DNA of 64,000 bases, from positions 1-64,000 of the forward strand of contig NZ_JAHESD010000027.1 of the NCBI RefSeq assembly GCF_018598585.1, read 5' to 3'. The notes under the pieces were generated by a model. That model ran no database searches. It worked only from the letters and a program-made list of their open reading frames with translations, and had not been told where the DNA came from. This DNA comes from Chryseosolibacter indicum. GTDB lineage: Bacteria; Bacteroidota; Bacteroidia; Cytophagales; Cyclobacteriaceae. The translations under genes and the position numbers were made by a program. Shown one piece after another: positions 10,304-19,613 of the stretch (within the stretch, counting starts at the first letter, position 1; the number at the start of each line of letters is the position of its first letter).

Positions 10304-10771
10304 TTAGTGGGGAAAAAGCTCTTTGATTAAACTCCAAACAAGATCTGGCTCGTAACCTTTTTGTATTACATATTTAGAAAGTTTATCGCGTCTAACAAAA
10401 AGATTAGGTTCATCAAGAGAATTTGATTTGTCTTTAACTAATTTCTCTAAAGTTTGTGTGTAGTCTCTCTCGTCTATTTCCTTCAAGGCAGACTTTATAC
10501 AGTTTTTAGAGATATGTTTTTGCTCCAGCTCATGAACAATTTTTAACCTGCCCCACTTTTTCATTCTAAACTTTCCGCCTGCAAATGCTTTGGCAAAACG
10601 TTCTTCGTTTAGAAATCCTTCCGTAATCAGGTACGTTATCAGTTCTTCAACGTCAGTTTTAAATAGCCCGAAACTGTAAAGTTTATCTCTAACTTCGCTA
10701 TGGCATCTTTCCTGATAAACACAATAGCGAAGTATTTTTTCACGTGCTTGTAAGGGAGTGAGTTTCTTCAT
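10304..10771 (-). CDS. recX: Regulatory protein RecX
   Basis: A 155-residue helical protein made of RecX three-helix repeats, with typical phrases EVRDKLYSFG, LITEGFLNEERFAKAFAGGKFRMKKWG and IKSALKEI. RecX binds RecA filaments and limits their activity. The ATG at 10771 is chosen. A longer frame from a TTG at 10795 would add eight residues that do not look like the family. Last gene of the leftward nadC-ycxB-recX run. Confidence 0.88.
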   Translation of the reverse strand: MKKLTPLQAREKILRYCVYQERCHSEVRDKLYSFGLFKTDVEELITYLITEGFLNEERFAKAFAGGKFRMKKWGRLKIVHELEQKHISKNCIKSALKEIDERDYTQTLEKLVKDKSNSLDEPNLFVRRDKLSKYVIQKGYEPDLVWSLIKELFPH

Positions 10772-10804
10772 GCTAGCTGCAAATGAGAGACTCAATAATA
10801 TGTA

Positions 10805-11281
10805 TTATTTCACCAGGCCTTTATTCTTAAGAATACTGGCCACAAATTTACGCTCGTTATCGGTATTGAAAATTTTAAAGGGCAGGTGAATAAGCTGCGC
10901 TTTGTTGACAAAAAGGGCAAAGTGATCTTTTCCTATAGATGCTCTTTTAATCTGATCCCATTTTAACGGCATACCTTCACGAGGATTTATTTTCATTAAA
11001 ATTTGCTGACTGCTAATCTCGTAAGAGAACTTCTCAAATAACATTTTTCCCTGGTCGAGTTGGGTTACACCATAAAACTGAATATACCAGAACAAAAGAT
11101 AGAGTCCTAAACCAACTACTGCGCCTATAAACCACCAGATACTAGGCACCCATATGTACATCAAACATAAGACAAAAGCTACTAAGGCAGGAATCCATCC
11201 CTGTTGTCTTAGTATACTTTTAAATGCCAGATTAATATAAGTTTTCTTATCTAGTTTGTAATTTTTTGTCTTTACAATCAT
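10805..11281 (-). CDS. YcxB-like membrane protein
   Basis: A 158-residue protein with two adjacent membrane segments at about 28-70, followed by a cytoplasmic beta-rich domain. This is the layout of the YcxB family: N-terminal LDKKTYINLAFKSILRQ, then ISSQQILMKINPREGMPLKWDQIKRASIGKDHFALFVNKAQLIHLPF, a PH-like fold pattern. The function of YcxB proteins is unknown. It lies 17 bp after nadC and 33 bp before recX, all on the minus strand. Confidence 0.75.
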   Translation of the reverse strand: MIVKTKNYKLDKKTYINLAFKSILRQQGWIPALVAFVLCLMYIWVPSIWWFIGAVVGLGLYLLFWYIQFYGVTQLDQGKMLFEKFSYEISSQQILMKINPREGMPLKWDQIKRASIGKDHFALFVNKAQLIHLPFKIFNTDNERKFVASILKNKGLVK

Positions 11282-11298
11282 ACTACGTTATGCTTCTT

Positions 11299-12159
11299 CT
11301 ACTTTATTGCTTTTAAACTTAAATCAAGACTTTTGATGGAGTGAGTTAATGCACCAACAGAGATAAAGTCTACCCCACACTCAGCTATTGGTCTTATAGT
11401 CTCTTCAGTAATACCTCCACTGGCTTCTGTTTTAAATCTTCCATTGATGAGTTTTACCGCTTCTTTCATGGTTTTTACATCCATATTATCAAGCATAATT
11501 ACATCAATCTCACCAACTTCGAGTACCTGCTTTACTTCTTCTAAATTTCTGGTTTCAACTTCAATCTTAAGTGCCTTATTTCTGGCGCGAAGATAGTCTT
11601 TTGTTCGAATGATTGCTGGTTGGACACCTCCTGCAAGGTCAATATGATTATCTTTAAGCATTATCATATCGTAAAGCCCTACTCTGTGGTTCTGACCTCC
11701 GCCTATTGCCACCGCCCATTTTTCCAACAATCGGAAATTTGGTGTTGTTTTACGGGTATCAAGCAGTTGTGCGCCTGTCCCCTTTATTAGATTTAAAAGA
11801 TGCCTTGTATAAGTAGCAATGCCACTCATCCGTTGCATTGAATTCAAGACAAACCGCTCTGTAGTTAAAAGAGAGCGGGAAGACCCACTTACAGTAAGTG
11901 CGATATCACCTTTTTTGACTTCGTCACCGTCTTTGAAAAATGTTTCTACTTTTAAGGAAGGATCAAATTGATTGAAAATACGAATAGCGAGCTCTATACC
12001 TGCAATAATGCCATTCTCCTTTATCAGTAATTTAGCTTTACCTACAGCATTTTCAGGAATAGCAGCCAGGCTGGAGTGATCTCCGTCGCCTACGTCTTCT
12101 TTCAGCGCAGTCGAGATAAACTGATCTAAAAATTGATCTGTAATGTATGCTGGTCTCAC
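11299..12159 (-). CDS. nadC: Nicotinate-nucleotide pyrophosphorylase (carboxylating)
   Basis: A 286-residue quinolinate phosphoribosyltransferase making nicotinate mononucleotide from quinolinate and PRPP in de novo NAD synthesis. Recognisable stretches are ERFVLNSMQRMSGIAT, LLDTRKTTPNFR with substrate-binding Arg/Lys/Thr residues, GGGQNHRVGLYDMIMLKDNH, and the C-terminal phosphate-binding EASGGIT. The start is a GTG at 12159; no ATG is available nearby. It lies downstream of a DUF4783 gene on the same strand. Confidence 0.95.
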   Translation of the reverse strand: MRPAYITDQFLDQFISTALKEDVGDGDHSSLAAIPENAVGKAKLLIKENGIIAGIELAIRIFNQFDPSLKVETFFKDGDEVKKGDIALTVSGSSRSLLTTERFVLNSMQRMSGIATYTRHLLNLIKGTGAQLLDTRKTTPNFRLLEKWAVAIGGGQNHRVGLYDMIMLKDNHIDLAGGVQPAIIRTKDYLRARNKALKIEVETRNLEEVKQVLEVGEIDVIMLDNMDVKTMKEAVKLINGRFKTEASGGITEETIRPIAECGVDFISVGALTHSIKSLDLSLKAIK

Positions 12160-12237
12160 AGCTACAAAAATAGACCAGTATTATAAAGATTAAAGAACAA
12201 ACTTGTTTTAAATCTTGGATAATGAAATAAAAAAAGC

Positions 12238-12639
12238 CTACTCTTTAGAGAAGCTTATTTCCTGAAGAAGTTGCTGGTTACTGGTGGCTTTTATTTTCAT
12301 AAATACCCGGTAAACATCAGCCCCGCTTTTGTATTGACCAATAGCAAAAGGTTGACCTCCTTTAGAAGATCCCTGGTGGATGATATCAAATTCAGAAGGC
12401 GGATGTTGTTTAAAGAAATCTCTGAACACAAATTCAGCCTGTGTTTTGCTATAGCTTTGAATATTACCCTCGATCGTTACATCAACATTTTGATAGAGGT
12501 ATTTAGATAGCTCTTTAGCACTACCTGCTTTGATAGTTTCTTTTACTTGACCAATAACGTCGGTTTGCCCAAAAACCCTGAAAATCTGTAAAGAAAGCAG
12601 GGTGGAAATAAGCAACGCGTTTAATCTAATACCCTTCAT
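12238..12639 (-). CDS. DUF4783 secreted protein
   Basis: A 133-residue protein with a cleavable signal peptide (ending near VFGQ) followed by a compact NTF2-like alpha/beta domain (ETIKAGSAKELSKYL ... VFRDFFKQHPPSEFDIIHQGSSKGG ... YRVFMKIK). This matches DUF4783, a small family confined largely to Bacteroidota. Its role is unknown. It lies 78 bp upstream of nadC on the same strand. Periplasmic location is inferred from the signal peptide. Confidence 0.8.
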   Translation of the reverse strand: MKGIRLNALLISTLLSLQIFRVFGQTDVIGQVKETIKAGSAKELSKYLYQNVDVTIEGNIQSYSKTQAEFVFRDFFKQHPPSEFDIIHQGSSKGGQPFAIGQYKSGADVYRVFMKIKATSNQQLLQEISFSKE

Positions 12640-12769
12640 GACAATGATCCATTAAGGCGAAAATTATGCCACTTGTGAAAGATACCAAATTTAAAGTATG
12701 AAACGACATTATATCTCATTTGTAGCGGCTGTATGTAAGATTGTTAGTCTATTTGTTTTGAAACGTAGC

Positions 12770-12777
12770 TATATTTG
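12770..12777 (+). promoter_or_regulatory. Candidate -7 promoter box upstream of gpmI
   Basis: TATATTTG matches the Bacteroidota -7 consensus TAnnTTTG. A TTTG lies 14 bases upstream, closer than normal, so the -33 element is uncertain. Confidence 0.35.
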
Positions 12778-12836
12778 CGGGCTTTTAATTCAAATACAAT
12801 AATAAACGGAAGCAACCTTAAAAACTATAGCATCAG

Positions 12837-14363
12837 ATGAATAAGAAAGTTCTGCTCATGATCCTTGATGGTTGGGGTCTGGCCACTAATAAAAAAGTAT
12901 CAGCAATTGATCAGGCAAAAACCCCTTTTGTAAGCTCATTATATGGTAAGTATGCTAACAGTAAGTTGGAAGCTTCCGGGCTCGCTGTAGGATTGCCAGA
13001 AGGACAAATGGGTAATTCGGAAGTAGGTCATATGAACATTGGTGCGGGACGAGTGGTGTATCAGGATCTTGTTCGTATTAATAAAGCAATAAAGGAAAGA
13101 GAATTAGACAATAATCCTGTATTAAAAGAGGCATTTGCCTATGCTAAAGCGAATGGCAAAAACATCCATTTTATAGGTTTGGTTTCTGATGGTGGTGTGC
13201 ATTCGCACATTGAGCATCTGAAAGGCCTCGTGTCAATTGCTAAACAAAACGATATACAAAACCTTTTTATCCATGCCTTTACGGATGGAAGGGACACAGA
13301 TCCTAAAGGTGGATTCCAATATTTACAGGACTTGCAGAACCACTTAAGTAAGACAACTGGGAAAATAGCCACCATCATAGGAAGATATTATGCAATGGAT
13401 CGTGATAAACGATGGGAGAGGGTGAAGCTCGCTTATGATTTATTAGTGAACGGCGAAGGTTTAAAAACTACAATGCCATTAGAGGCGGTTAAGAAATCTT
13501 ACGAGGAGAATATTACAGACGAATTTATAAAGCCAATTGTAGTAACAGACGTTAATCACAAACCAGTTGCTACTATTAAAGAAGGTGACGTAGTGCTCTG
13601 CTTCAATTTCAGAACTGACCGTGGAAGGCAGATAACACAAGCGTTAACACAACTTGATTTCCCTGAACAGGGAATGAAAAAACTAAAGTTGCATTACATT
13701 TCTTTAACCAACTATGACGACTCGTTTCAGGATGTTAAAGTAATCTTTGATAAGGATAACCTGGAGAATACAATAGGAGAGGTTATTGCAGCTGCAGGCA
13801 GAAAACAAATACGTATTGCTGAAACAGAAAAATATCCTCATGTAACGTTTTTCTTTTCAGGAGGTAGAGAACAAGCTTTTGCTGGCGAATCTCGTATTCT
13901 TTGTCCTTCTCCAAAAGTTGCTACTTATGATCTTAAGCCCGAAATGAGTGCCAATGATATCAAGGACAAGATTATTCCAGAACTTGAAAATAAAACGGCT
14001 GATTTTATCTGCTTAAATTTTGCCAATCCAGATATGGTGGGCCATACAGGTGTTTTCGAAGCTGCAGTTAAAGCCTGTGAAACGGTTGATATGTGCGCAC
14101 AAAAGGTGACAGAAGCTGCCCTTAAAAGTGATTATAGTGTCATTATTATTGCAGACCACGGCAACGCGGATATGATGATCAACGAAGATGGTACTCCAAA
14201 TACTGCGCATACCACAAACCTTGTTCCTTGTATTCTTGTTGATAATAACTATAAAGGGAAACTGAAGAATGGAAAACTCGGAGATCTTGCTCCTACTATC
14301 TTAACATTAATGGGTTTACCACTGCCCCCACAAATGACAGGTGATGTATTATTACAAAACTGA
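12837..14363 (+). CDS. gpmI: 2,3-bisphosphoglycerate-independent phosphoglycerate mutase
   Basis: The 508 residues match the usual iPGM length. The metal and phospho-serine region is visible: LMILDGWG (Asp11) and GQMGNSEVGHMNIGAG, where Ser61 is the catalytic nucleophile. IHAFTDGRDTDPKG and the C-terminal alkaline-phosphatase-like motif IADHGNADMM follow. It interconverts 3- and 2-phosphoglycerate in glycolysis and is Mn-dependent. Its 3' end overlaps the start of the next lipoprotein gene by 20 bp, suggesting translational coupling. Confidence 0.96.
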   Translation: MNKKVLLMILDGWGLATNKKVSAIDQAKTPFVSSLYGKYANSKLEASGLAVGLPEGQMGNSEVGHMNIGAGRVVYQDLVRINKAIKERELDNNPVLKEAFAYAKANGKNIHFIGLVSDGGVHSHIEHLKGLVSIAKQNDIQNLFIHAFTDGRDTDPKGGFQYLQDLQNHLSKTTGKIATIIGRYYAMDRDKRWERVKLAYDLLVNGEGLKTTMPLEAVKKSYEENITDEFIKPIVVTDVNHKPVATIKEGDVVLCFNFRTDRGRQITQALTQLDFPEQGMKKLKLHYISLTNYDDSFQDVKVIFDKDNLENTIGEVIAAAGRKQIRIAETEKYPHVTFFFSGGREQAFAGESRILCPSPKVATYDLKPEMSANDIKDKIIPELENKTADFICLNFANPDMVGHTGVFEAAVKACETVDMCAQKVTEAALKSDYSVIIIADHGNADMMINEDGTPNTAHTTNLVPCILVDNNYKGKLKNGKLGDLAPTILTLMGLPLPPQMTGDVLLQN

Positions 14364-14952
14364 CAGGAAAATCATACCAGCACTAATTGTGCTTACCCTC
14401 GTAGTTCTTTCATGTAATAAGAAATCTGAAGTTGCGCCACTTTATAATATTGATAGTCTGATAACATCACAGGTTGGCTATTTAAGTAAGAAGCAGGCAC
14501 AGTTACTGAAGGAGGCAAGGATAGGATCTCAACAGGATGATAGTGTTTATAAACCTAAGGATACTTTGGCCTGGGCCAATGAATTTGAAATCTTCAGGGA
14601 GTTAAGTGCGATTAATAAACCGACTAATCGCGATAGTTACATAATAGACGATAACCTTTTTGATCCTGCCAGTAATTTAACGGTTAAGGCATTCTCGCTT
14701 AAAGAAGGTTTAGAGCTGCCCGTGAAATATGTGCGTATCTTCTATTTGAGCTCCCTTCAAAAACCTAAAAAGATCGAAGCATTGTATAACGAAAAGAATC
14801 TGTTGTCAGCAAGTTCGCGCTTACTTACAATGGAATTTAAGGAGATCAGAAGTATAAACGTTCTTACATCATATAGTATCCAGGGAGGTCAAAAAATGAT
14901 TTTAGGGGATTCTGTGTCGTTCTTAATCATGGGTAAAATCATTAGCGACTAA
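14344..14952 (+). CDS. Predicted lipoprotein of unknown function
   Basis: About 202 residues. A lipoprotein signal (LIVLTLVVLSC, Cys about 24) is followed by a polar domain with no motif I recognise. The ATG at 14344 lies inside the end of gpmI, so the genes overlap by 20 bp; a GTG just before it is also possible. Content such as LTVKAFSLKEGLELPVKYVRIFYLSS suggests a beta-rich fold. It is followed after 15 bp by the ABC exporter and may be translated in the same operon. Confidence 0.65.
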   Translation: MYYYKTDRKIIPALIVLTLVVLSCNKKSEVAPLYNIDSLITSQVGYLSKKQAQLLKEARIGSQQDDSVYKPKDTLAWANEFEIFRELSAINKPTNRDSYIIDDNLFDPASNLTVKAFSLKEGLELPVKYVRIFYLSSLQKPKKIEALYNEKNLLSASSRLLTMEFKEIRSINVLTSYSIQGGQKMILGDSVSFLIMGKIISD

Positions 14953-14967
14953 TTTTTATTTGTATAT

Positions 14968-16752
14968 ATGGCTAAGCGTAATAGCGAACCAATTTCTAAA
15001 GAGGATAAGCGGGCATTGAATAAAACAAATTTGAAAACACTAATGGGTGTTTTCAAGTTCATGCTTCCTTATAAAGGGCTGTTCATTATAGGTCTGATCT
15101 CACTAGCTCTTTCCAGTGTAACTTTACTTGCATTCCCTCGACTCGCCGGAGAATTGCTTGATGTTGCTTCGGGGAAAGCAAAGTACTTTTCATCTATTAA
15201 TGAGGTTGCACTGATCCTTATTTTCATCTTATTTATTCAAAGTGTTTTCTCTTTCATTCGTGTTTACACTTTTTCAATAGTAAGTGAAAGAGGAATGGCA
15301 AATGTCAGGGAGACTGTCTATAAAAAGATCATCTGGCTGCCCATGACCTTTTTCGATAGCAGAAGAGTGGGAGAGTTGATGAGTAGGATAACAGCAGATG
15401 TCGGAACCCTTCAGGATACTTTCAGTTTCACATTGGCTGAATTGCTAAGGCAGTTGATCACACTCATATTCGGCACGGCAATACTTCTTTACCTTGCACC
15501 TACACTTACCGGTTTCATGCTTCTTACATTTCCAATTCTTGTAGTTGCAGCTTTGATTTTCGGCAAATTCATTAGGAAATTATCAAAGAAAACTCAGGAT
15601 AAACTAGCAGAAGCTAATGTAATTGTTGAAGAATCGCTTCAATCTATTTCAATAGTTAAGGCCTTTACAAATGAAGCATTTGAAATTAATAGGTATAGCA
15701 GTGCCTTGAAAGAGGTTGTTAATGTTGCTTTGCATGGGTCGCGCTATCGAGGCTTCTTCATATCCTTCATAATTTTTGCATTATTTGGAGGTATTGTTGC
15801 CGTGGGATGGTATGGAGCCAGTCTTGTACAATCTGAATCTATTACGGTAGGAGAGCTATTTTCTTTTATTTTTTATACATCCTTTATTGGTTTTTCAATA
15901 GCAGGGTTAGGAGATATTTTCACCCAGCTCCAACGTTCTATAGGCGCTTCTGAGAGAGTTTTAGAAATAATTAAACAAACCGATGAAGCACAACCGAAGC
16001 AAGATAAGATTAAGGTGTTAGGTGAAATTTCTTTTGAGAATGTGTCTTTCGCTTACCCTTCCCGAGCTGAGTATCCTGTGCTTAAAGAGCTGAATTTTAA
16101 AATCAAGGCAGGAGAAAAAATTGCTCTTGTGGGTCAGAGCGGGTCAGGAAAATCGACAATCATAAACCTGTTGATGCGTTTTTATCCGGTGACCGAAGGG
16201 GTTGTTTCAGTTGATACAATCAATATTTACGACTACAATCTTACTTCTTATCGTGAAAACTTAGGTATCGTCCCTCAGGAAGTGATTTTGTTTGGTGGAA
16301 CTATTAAAGAGAACATTCAGTACGGGAAGCCAGGAGCCACTGAAGATGAAATTCGCGAAGCGGCTAGAAAGGCAAATGCATTAGAATTCATTGAAGGCTT
16401 TCCGGAGAAGTTCAGTACCATTGTGGGAGATAGAGGTGTAAAACTTTCTGGTGGACAAAGGCAAAGAATAGCAATTGCACGGGCAATACTGAAAGATCCT
16501 TCTATCCTTATTCTTGATGAAGCTACAAGTTCGTTGGATGCACATTCTGAAGTGCTGGTTCAGGAAGCACTAGAAAAGCTCATGGAGGGAAGAACCACAA
16601 TTGTTATTGCACACAGACTAAGCACAATTAAAAAAGTAGATCGTATCTTTGTAATTAAAGAAGGTCGCTTAGCCGAAATGGGTTCACATGCTGAACTTAC
16701 CAAGCTAAGTAATGGTATTTACAGTAACTTGCTTAAGTTACAACTACAATGA
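14968..16752 (+). CDS. ABC exporter, fused permease and ATPase (MsbA/LmrA-like)
   Basis: A 594-residue half-transporter. Six membrane helices fall between about 30 and 320. The nucleotide-binding domain has Walker A GQSGSGKST, signature LSGGQRQR, Walker B ILILDEATSSLD and the switch AHRLST. The type I exporter fold is certain; the substrate (lipid A-core, lipid or peptide) is not. Its stop overlaps the start of the Fur-family gene (ATGA), so the regulator is co-transcribed. Confidence 0.88.
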   Translation: MAKRNSEPISKEDKRALNKTNLKTLMGVFKFMLPYKGLFIIGLISLALSSVTLLAFPRLAGELLDVASGKAKYFSSINEVALILIFILFIQSVFSFIRVYTFSIVSERGMANVRETVYKKIIWLPMTFFDSRRVGELMSRITADVGTLQDTFSFTLAELLRQLITLIFGTAILLYLAPTLTGFMLLTFPILVVAALIFGKFIRKLSKKTQDKLAEANVIVEESLQSISIVKAFTNEAFEINRYSSALKEVVNVALHGSRYRGFFISFIIFALFGGIVAVGWYGASLVQSESITVGELFSFIFYTSFIGFSIAGLGDIFTQLQRSIGASERVLEIIKQTDEAQPKQDKIKVLGEISFENVSFAYPSRAEYPVLKELNFKIKAGEKIALVGQSGSGKSTIINLLMRFYPVTEGVVSVDTINIYDYNLTSYRENLGIVPQEVILFGGTIKENIQYGKPGATEDEIREAARKANALEFIEGFPEKFSTIVGDRGVKLSGGQRQRIAIARAILKDPSILILDEATSSLDAHSEVLVQEALEKLMEGRTTIVIAHRLSTIKKVDRIFVIKEGRLAEMGSHAELTKLSNGIYSNLLKLQLQ

Positions 16753-17165
16753 TGAATGCAGTTTCAGAAAAGCTTCTTCGTGATTTCCGGTTGCGCTCAA
16801 CGCCTACCCGCCAGGAAATTCTTGACCTTTTTCTGAACTCTAATTACGCTTTATCGTATGGGGACATTGAAAAGGAGATCAGCGAATCCGATAGAGTAAC
16901 TGTTTATAGAACACTAAAAACCTTTCTGGATAAAGGATTAATACATAAAGTTCTGGATGATGAAGGGAGTTTAAAGTATGCCCTTTGTAATGATGCCTGT
17001 GATACCTCCGGCCATCATCACGACCACGTTCATTTTAAATGTATGAAATGTGGTCAAACTAATTGTATTAATGTTGATATTCCCGAAGTAAAATTGCCGA
17101 AGGGGTATGTAGCACAGGAAAAGAATCTATTAATTCAGGGTATTTGTGATTCTTGTGCGAGGTAA
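16749..17165 (+). CDS. Fur-family transcriptional repressor (Fur/Zur-like)
   Basis: A 138-residue protein with an N-terminal winged helix (STPTRQEILDLFL ... DRVTVYRTLKTFLDKGLI) and a metal-binding dimerisation domain. The latter is rich in His and Cys: CNDACDTSGHHHDHVHFKCMKCGQTNC, with a final CDSC pair forming a structural Zn site. Such proteins repress metal-uptake genes. The metal cannot be read from the sequence, but the two CxxC pairs and His cluster are compatible with a Zur. Targets could include the TonB receptor at 29789, which has an inverted repeat at its promoter. ATG 16749 overlaps the ABC gene stop; ATG 16752 is an alternative. Confidence 0.85.
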   Translation: MMNAVSEKLLRDFRLRSTPTRQEILDLFLNSNYALSYGDIEKEISESDRVTVYRTLKTFLDKGLIHKVLDDEGSLKYALCNDACDTSGHHHDHVHFKCMKCGQTNCINVDIPEVKLPKGYVAQEKNLLIQGICDSCAR

Positions 17166-17304
17166 CCAGCATCTTGGTAAAAAATGTTTTTACATTAAAA
17201 CAGAGGGTAAGTTTTTGAGATAAAATAATATTTGTAGTTTTGAAAGTTAGGGTATTAGGAAAATATTAATATTGAACAATTTCCGAAACTTTAATCTGTA
17301 ATTT

Positions 17305-18294
17305 TTGACCCCATTGCAATCAGGTTTGAACATACTTCTATTTTCCATTTTCAGGAACCATAGCGAAAGAGAGACTATTCTTTTCGGAATCTTTGCTATT
17401 ATCATTATCCTGTTTCTTGTGCTTGATCTAGGGCTATTCCATAAACAAGCAAGGAAGATATCAACCAAATCAGCGCTCTACCAGTCTATTTTCTGGGTTT
17501 TTATTTCAACATGTTTTGGCATTTTTATCTATGCTTATGACGACAGTGGTGCTGAAGGTGCCGTCGAGTATTTTTCGGCATATCTAACAGAGTATGCCCT
17601 GTCTGTTGATAATATTTTCGTAATCCTTTTAATTCTGAAGTACTTTCAGGTTAAGGAGGAGTATTATCATAAAATACTCTTCTGGGGTATTTTCGGAGCT
17701 ATAGTTTTTAGAGCAATCTTTATCTTCGTCGGAGCTTTACTTATCGCCAAATTTCACTGGATACTGTACATCTTTGGTGTATTCCTGATTTATTCTGGTA
17801 TCCGTATCTACCTGGAAGATGGTGACGAGAAGATAGAACCCGAAAAGAATCCGATATTAAAGTTCTGCCGCAAATATCTTCCTGTTACGAAAGGCGAACA
17901 TGGCGGAAGATTCCTGGTAAGAGAGCAGGGAAAATTAATGTTTACTCCGCTTTTCCTGGTTATCATCTTGATTGAAACTACTGATCTGATTTTTGCAGTA
18001 GACTCAATTCCTGCAGCTTTTGCGATTACTCAAAACGAGTTTCTTATCTATACCTCCAACATTTTTGCGGTAATGGGCTTAAGGGCGATGTTCTTTTTAC
18101 TCGCTGGCATTATTGACAAGTTTTACCTGCTTCAAAAAGGACTTTCAATTATCCTTTTCTTTATCGGTGCGAAAATGTTGCTGGATATATGGCACATAGA
18201 GGTGAATGTGTACCTCTCCTTTACGGTAATTATTGCAACACTGATCCTTTCGATAGTCTTTTCGGTAATTATTCCCCGCAGAGCTGACGATTAG
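17305..18294 (+). CDS. TerC/Alx-family metal transporter
   Basis: About 329 residues with some nine hydrophobic segments. Family signatures are YLTEYALSVDNIFVILLI and IETTDLIFAVDSIPAAFAIT, whose acidic residues line the ion path in the TerC/Alx (LysE-like) superfamily; Alx and related proteins export Mn. There is no ATG near the N-terminus. TTG at 17305 is used here and TTG at 17326 (starting MNILLFSIFRNH) fits as well or better. It lies 139 bp after the Fur-type gene. Its stop overlaps the convergent LETM1-related gene by 4 bp. Confidence 0.85.
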   Translation: MTPLQSGLNILLFSIFRNHSERETILFGIFAIIIILFLVLDLGLFHKQARKISTKSALYQSIFWVFISTCFGIFIYAYDDSGAEGAVEYFSAYLTEYALSVDNIFVILLILKYFQVKEEYYHKILFWGIFGAIVFRAIFIFVGALLIAKFHWILYIFGVFLIYSGIRIYLEDGDEKIEPEKNPILKFCRKYLPVTKGEHGGRFLVREQGKLMFTPLFLVIILIETTDLIFAVDSIPAAFAITQNEFLIYTSNIFAVMGLRAMFFLLAGIIDKFYLLQKGLSIILFFIGAKMLLDIWHIEVNVYLSFTVIIATLILSIVFSVIIPRRADD

Positions 18295-19556
18295 TCAGCA
18301 TCGGGAATAATGTTCTTTGGTAATATTTTAAGCAGAATAGGAAGTGTAAGAAACTTCTGAGGCAAAGAAATAATAACAAAGGTGGGTATAGTCTTGAGAA
18401 TAGCAATCAAATCAGTTCTTGCTTTCTCCTTTTCCTCTACTGTTAGCGAATCTGACTTTGCTTTGCTGAGGAGTTCCATAACATTGTCACTCCCTTGAAT
18501 TTCCTTAAAAAGTGTTTTCTTATTCTTCTCAGCAATTCTGGCTACCCGGTTTATAAACTGTTCGCTAACTTCATCGTAATCCTGCTTATCCTGTAGGTGC
18601 CCGAGCTGTTTCCAATGCTCAAGCACAAATCCTTCTATAGCAAGTAAACTGTTCTCAAGATCATCATCCGTAAAGCCGAGTTGTTTTGCGAATGCTTCTA
18701 TAAACTCCATCTCACCTTCTTCAACCTTCTTGTCGGCCCAGATAGTAAGAATAGCCATCTCCAAAAAATATTTCCTTAAAATCCAGGAGTTTTCAGAAGG
18801 AAGATTAATTTCTTCAATTCTAACACCGGTCTCAAATATTCGTAATGCCTCTTTTCTTTTCTCTGCAGGGAGGTTAGTACTGTGAATAAAAAACTCAACT
18901 AATTTTTTCTCTTCGTAAACTACTTCCTTATTGGCATGCGCAGCAGCAGCTATTACTTTAACTACAGAAAATCGCAGCTCATCACGTTCATAGCGGAAAA
19001 AGTCCGCCACTATTCTGTCTGCGTTGGTATGAATCCACTGCCCAAAGATGAATATATCAAGAAAGAGTAGACTATTGTGAAAGAAATGACTCCAGAAGTT
19101 CCCTTCAAACTCTGCTGTGTGTTCAATCCGCTTGTCTAGTATCTTCTCTGCGATTTCAAGGGGCGTGCGCTTTTTTCCGAAAATAGTTTTTGATGGTGTA
19201 GCAATTTCCGGAAATATATTATTGTAAAAGTTACCAATATTCTTAAGTGTGTTAAAGATAACTTTTGACAGTTCATCAGGGGTGGTGACTGGCTTGTCAT
19301 TGAAAAGGAGAGAGCTGCTTATTAAGCTCTCAGCCAACAAAATTTTCATCTTGTCCTTCTCATTCCAGTTCTCTAATTGTAAATTCTCAATATTACCTAC
19401 GGTTTGGCCATACATTAAACCTGTGGGCTGTATGATACGGTAGAGAGATTGTTCAGGATGACCTTGCTTATGATTGGAATCAGTGCCAATGTCCTTCAAT
19501 AGCTCCTGGCGAAACTCCAGATATTCTTTTAGCCAACCTTTTTCATTAGGATTCAT
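18291..19556 (-). CDS. LETM1-related, TerB-like domain protein
   Basis: A 421-residue protein resembling the 'LETM1-related biofilm-associated protein' of Bacteroidota. It has an N-terminal helical part, a central TerB-like helical domain (VVKVIAAAAHANKEVVYEEKKLVEFFI ... MAILTIWADKKVEEGEMEFIEAFAKQLG), and a C-terminal hydrophobic LETM1-like tail (PTFVIISLPQKFLTLPILLKILPKNIIP). LETM1 proteins of mitochondria affect cation exchange, but no function is established for the bacterial relatives. ATG 19556 is preferred over a TTG 48 bp further out. Its convergent overlap with a TerC-type transporter is suggestive. Confidence 0.75.
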   Translation of the reverse strand: MNPNEKGWLKEYLEFRQELLKDIGTDSNHKQGHPEQSLYRIIQPTGLMYGQTVGNIENLQLENWNEKDKMKILLAESLISSSLLFNDKPVTTPDELSKVIFNTLKNIGNFYNNIFPEIATPSKTIFGKKRTPLEIAEKILDKRIEHTAEFEGNFWSHFFHNSLLFLDIFIFGQWIHTNADRIVADFFRYERDELRFSVVKVIAAAAHANKEVVYEEKKLVEFFIHSTNLPAEKRKEALRIFETGVRIEEINLPSENSWILRKYFLEMAILTIWADKKVEEGEMEFIEAFAKQLGFTDDDLENSLLAIEGFVLEHWKQLGHLQDKQDYDEVSEQFINRVARIAEKNKKTLFKEIQGSDNVMELLSKAKSDSLTVEEKEKARTDLIAILKTIPTFVIISLPQKFLTLPILLKILPKNIIPDAD

Positions 19557-19613
19557 TGAAGAAAAAATGGTAGGAGTATAAGATACGCGATTTTGTCTCA
19601 GCAACGAAATCCA

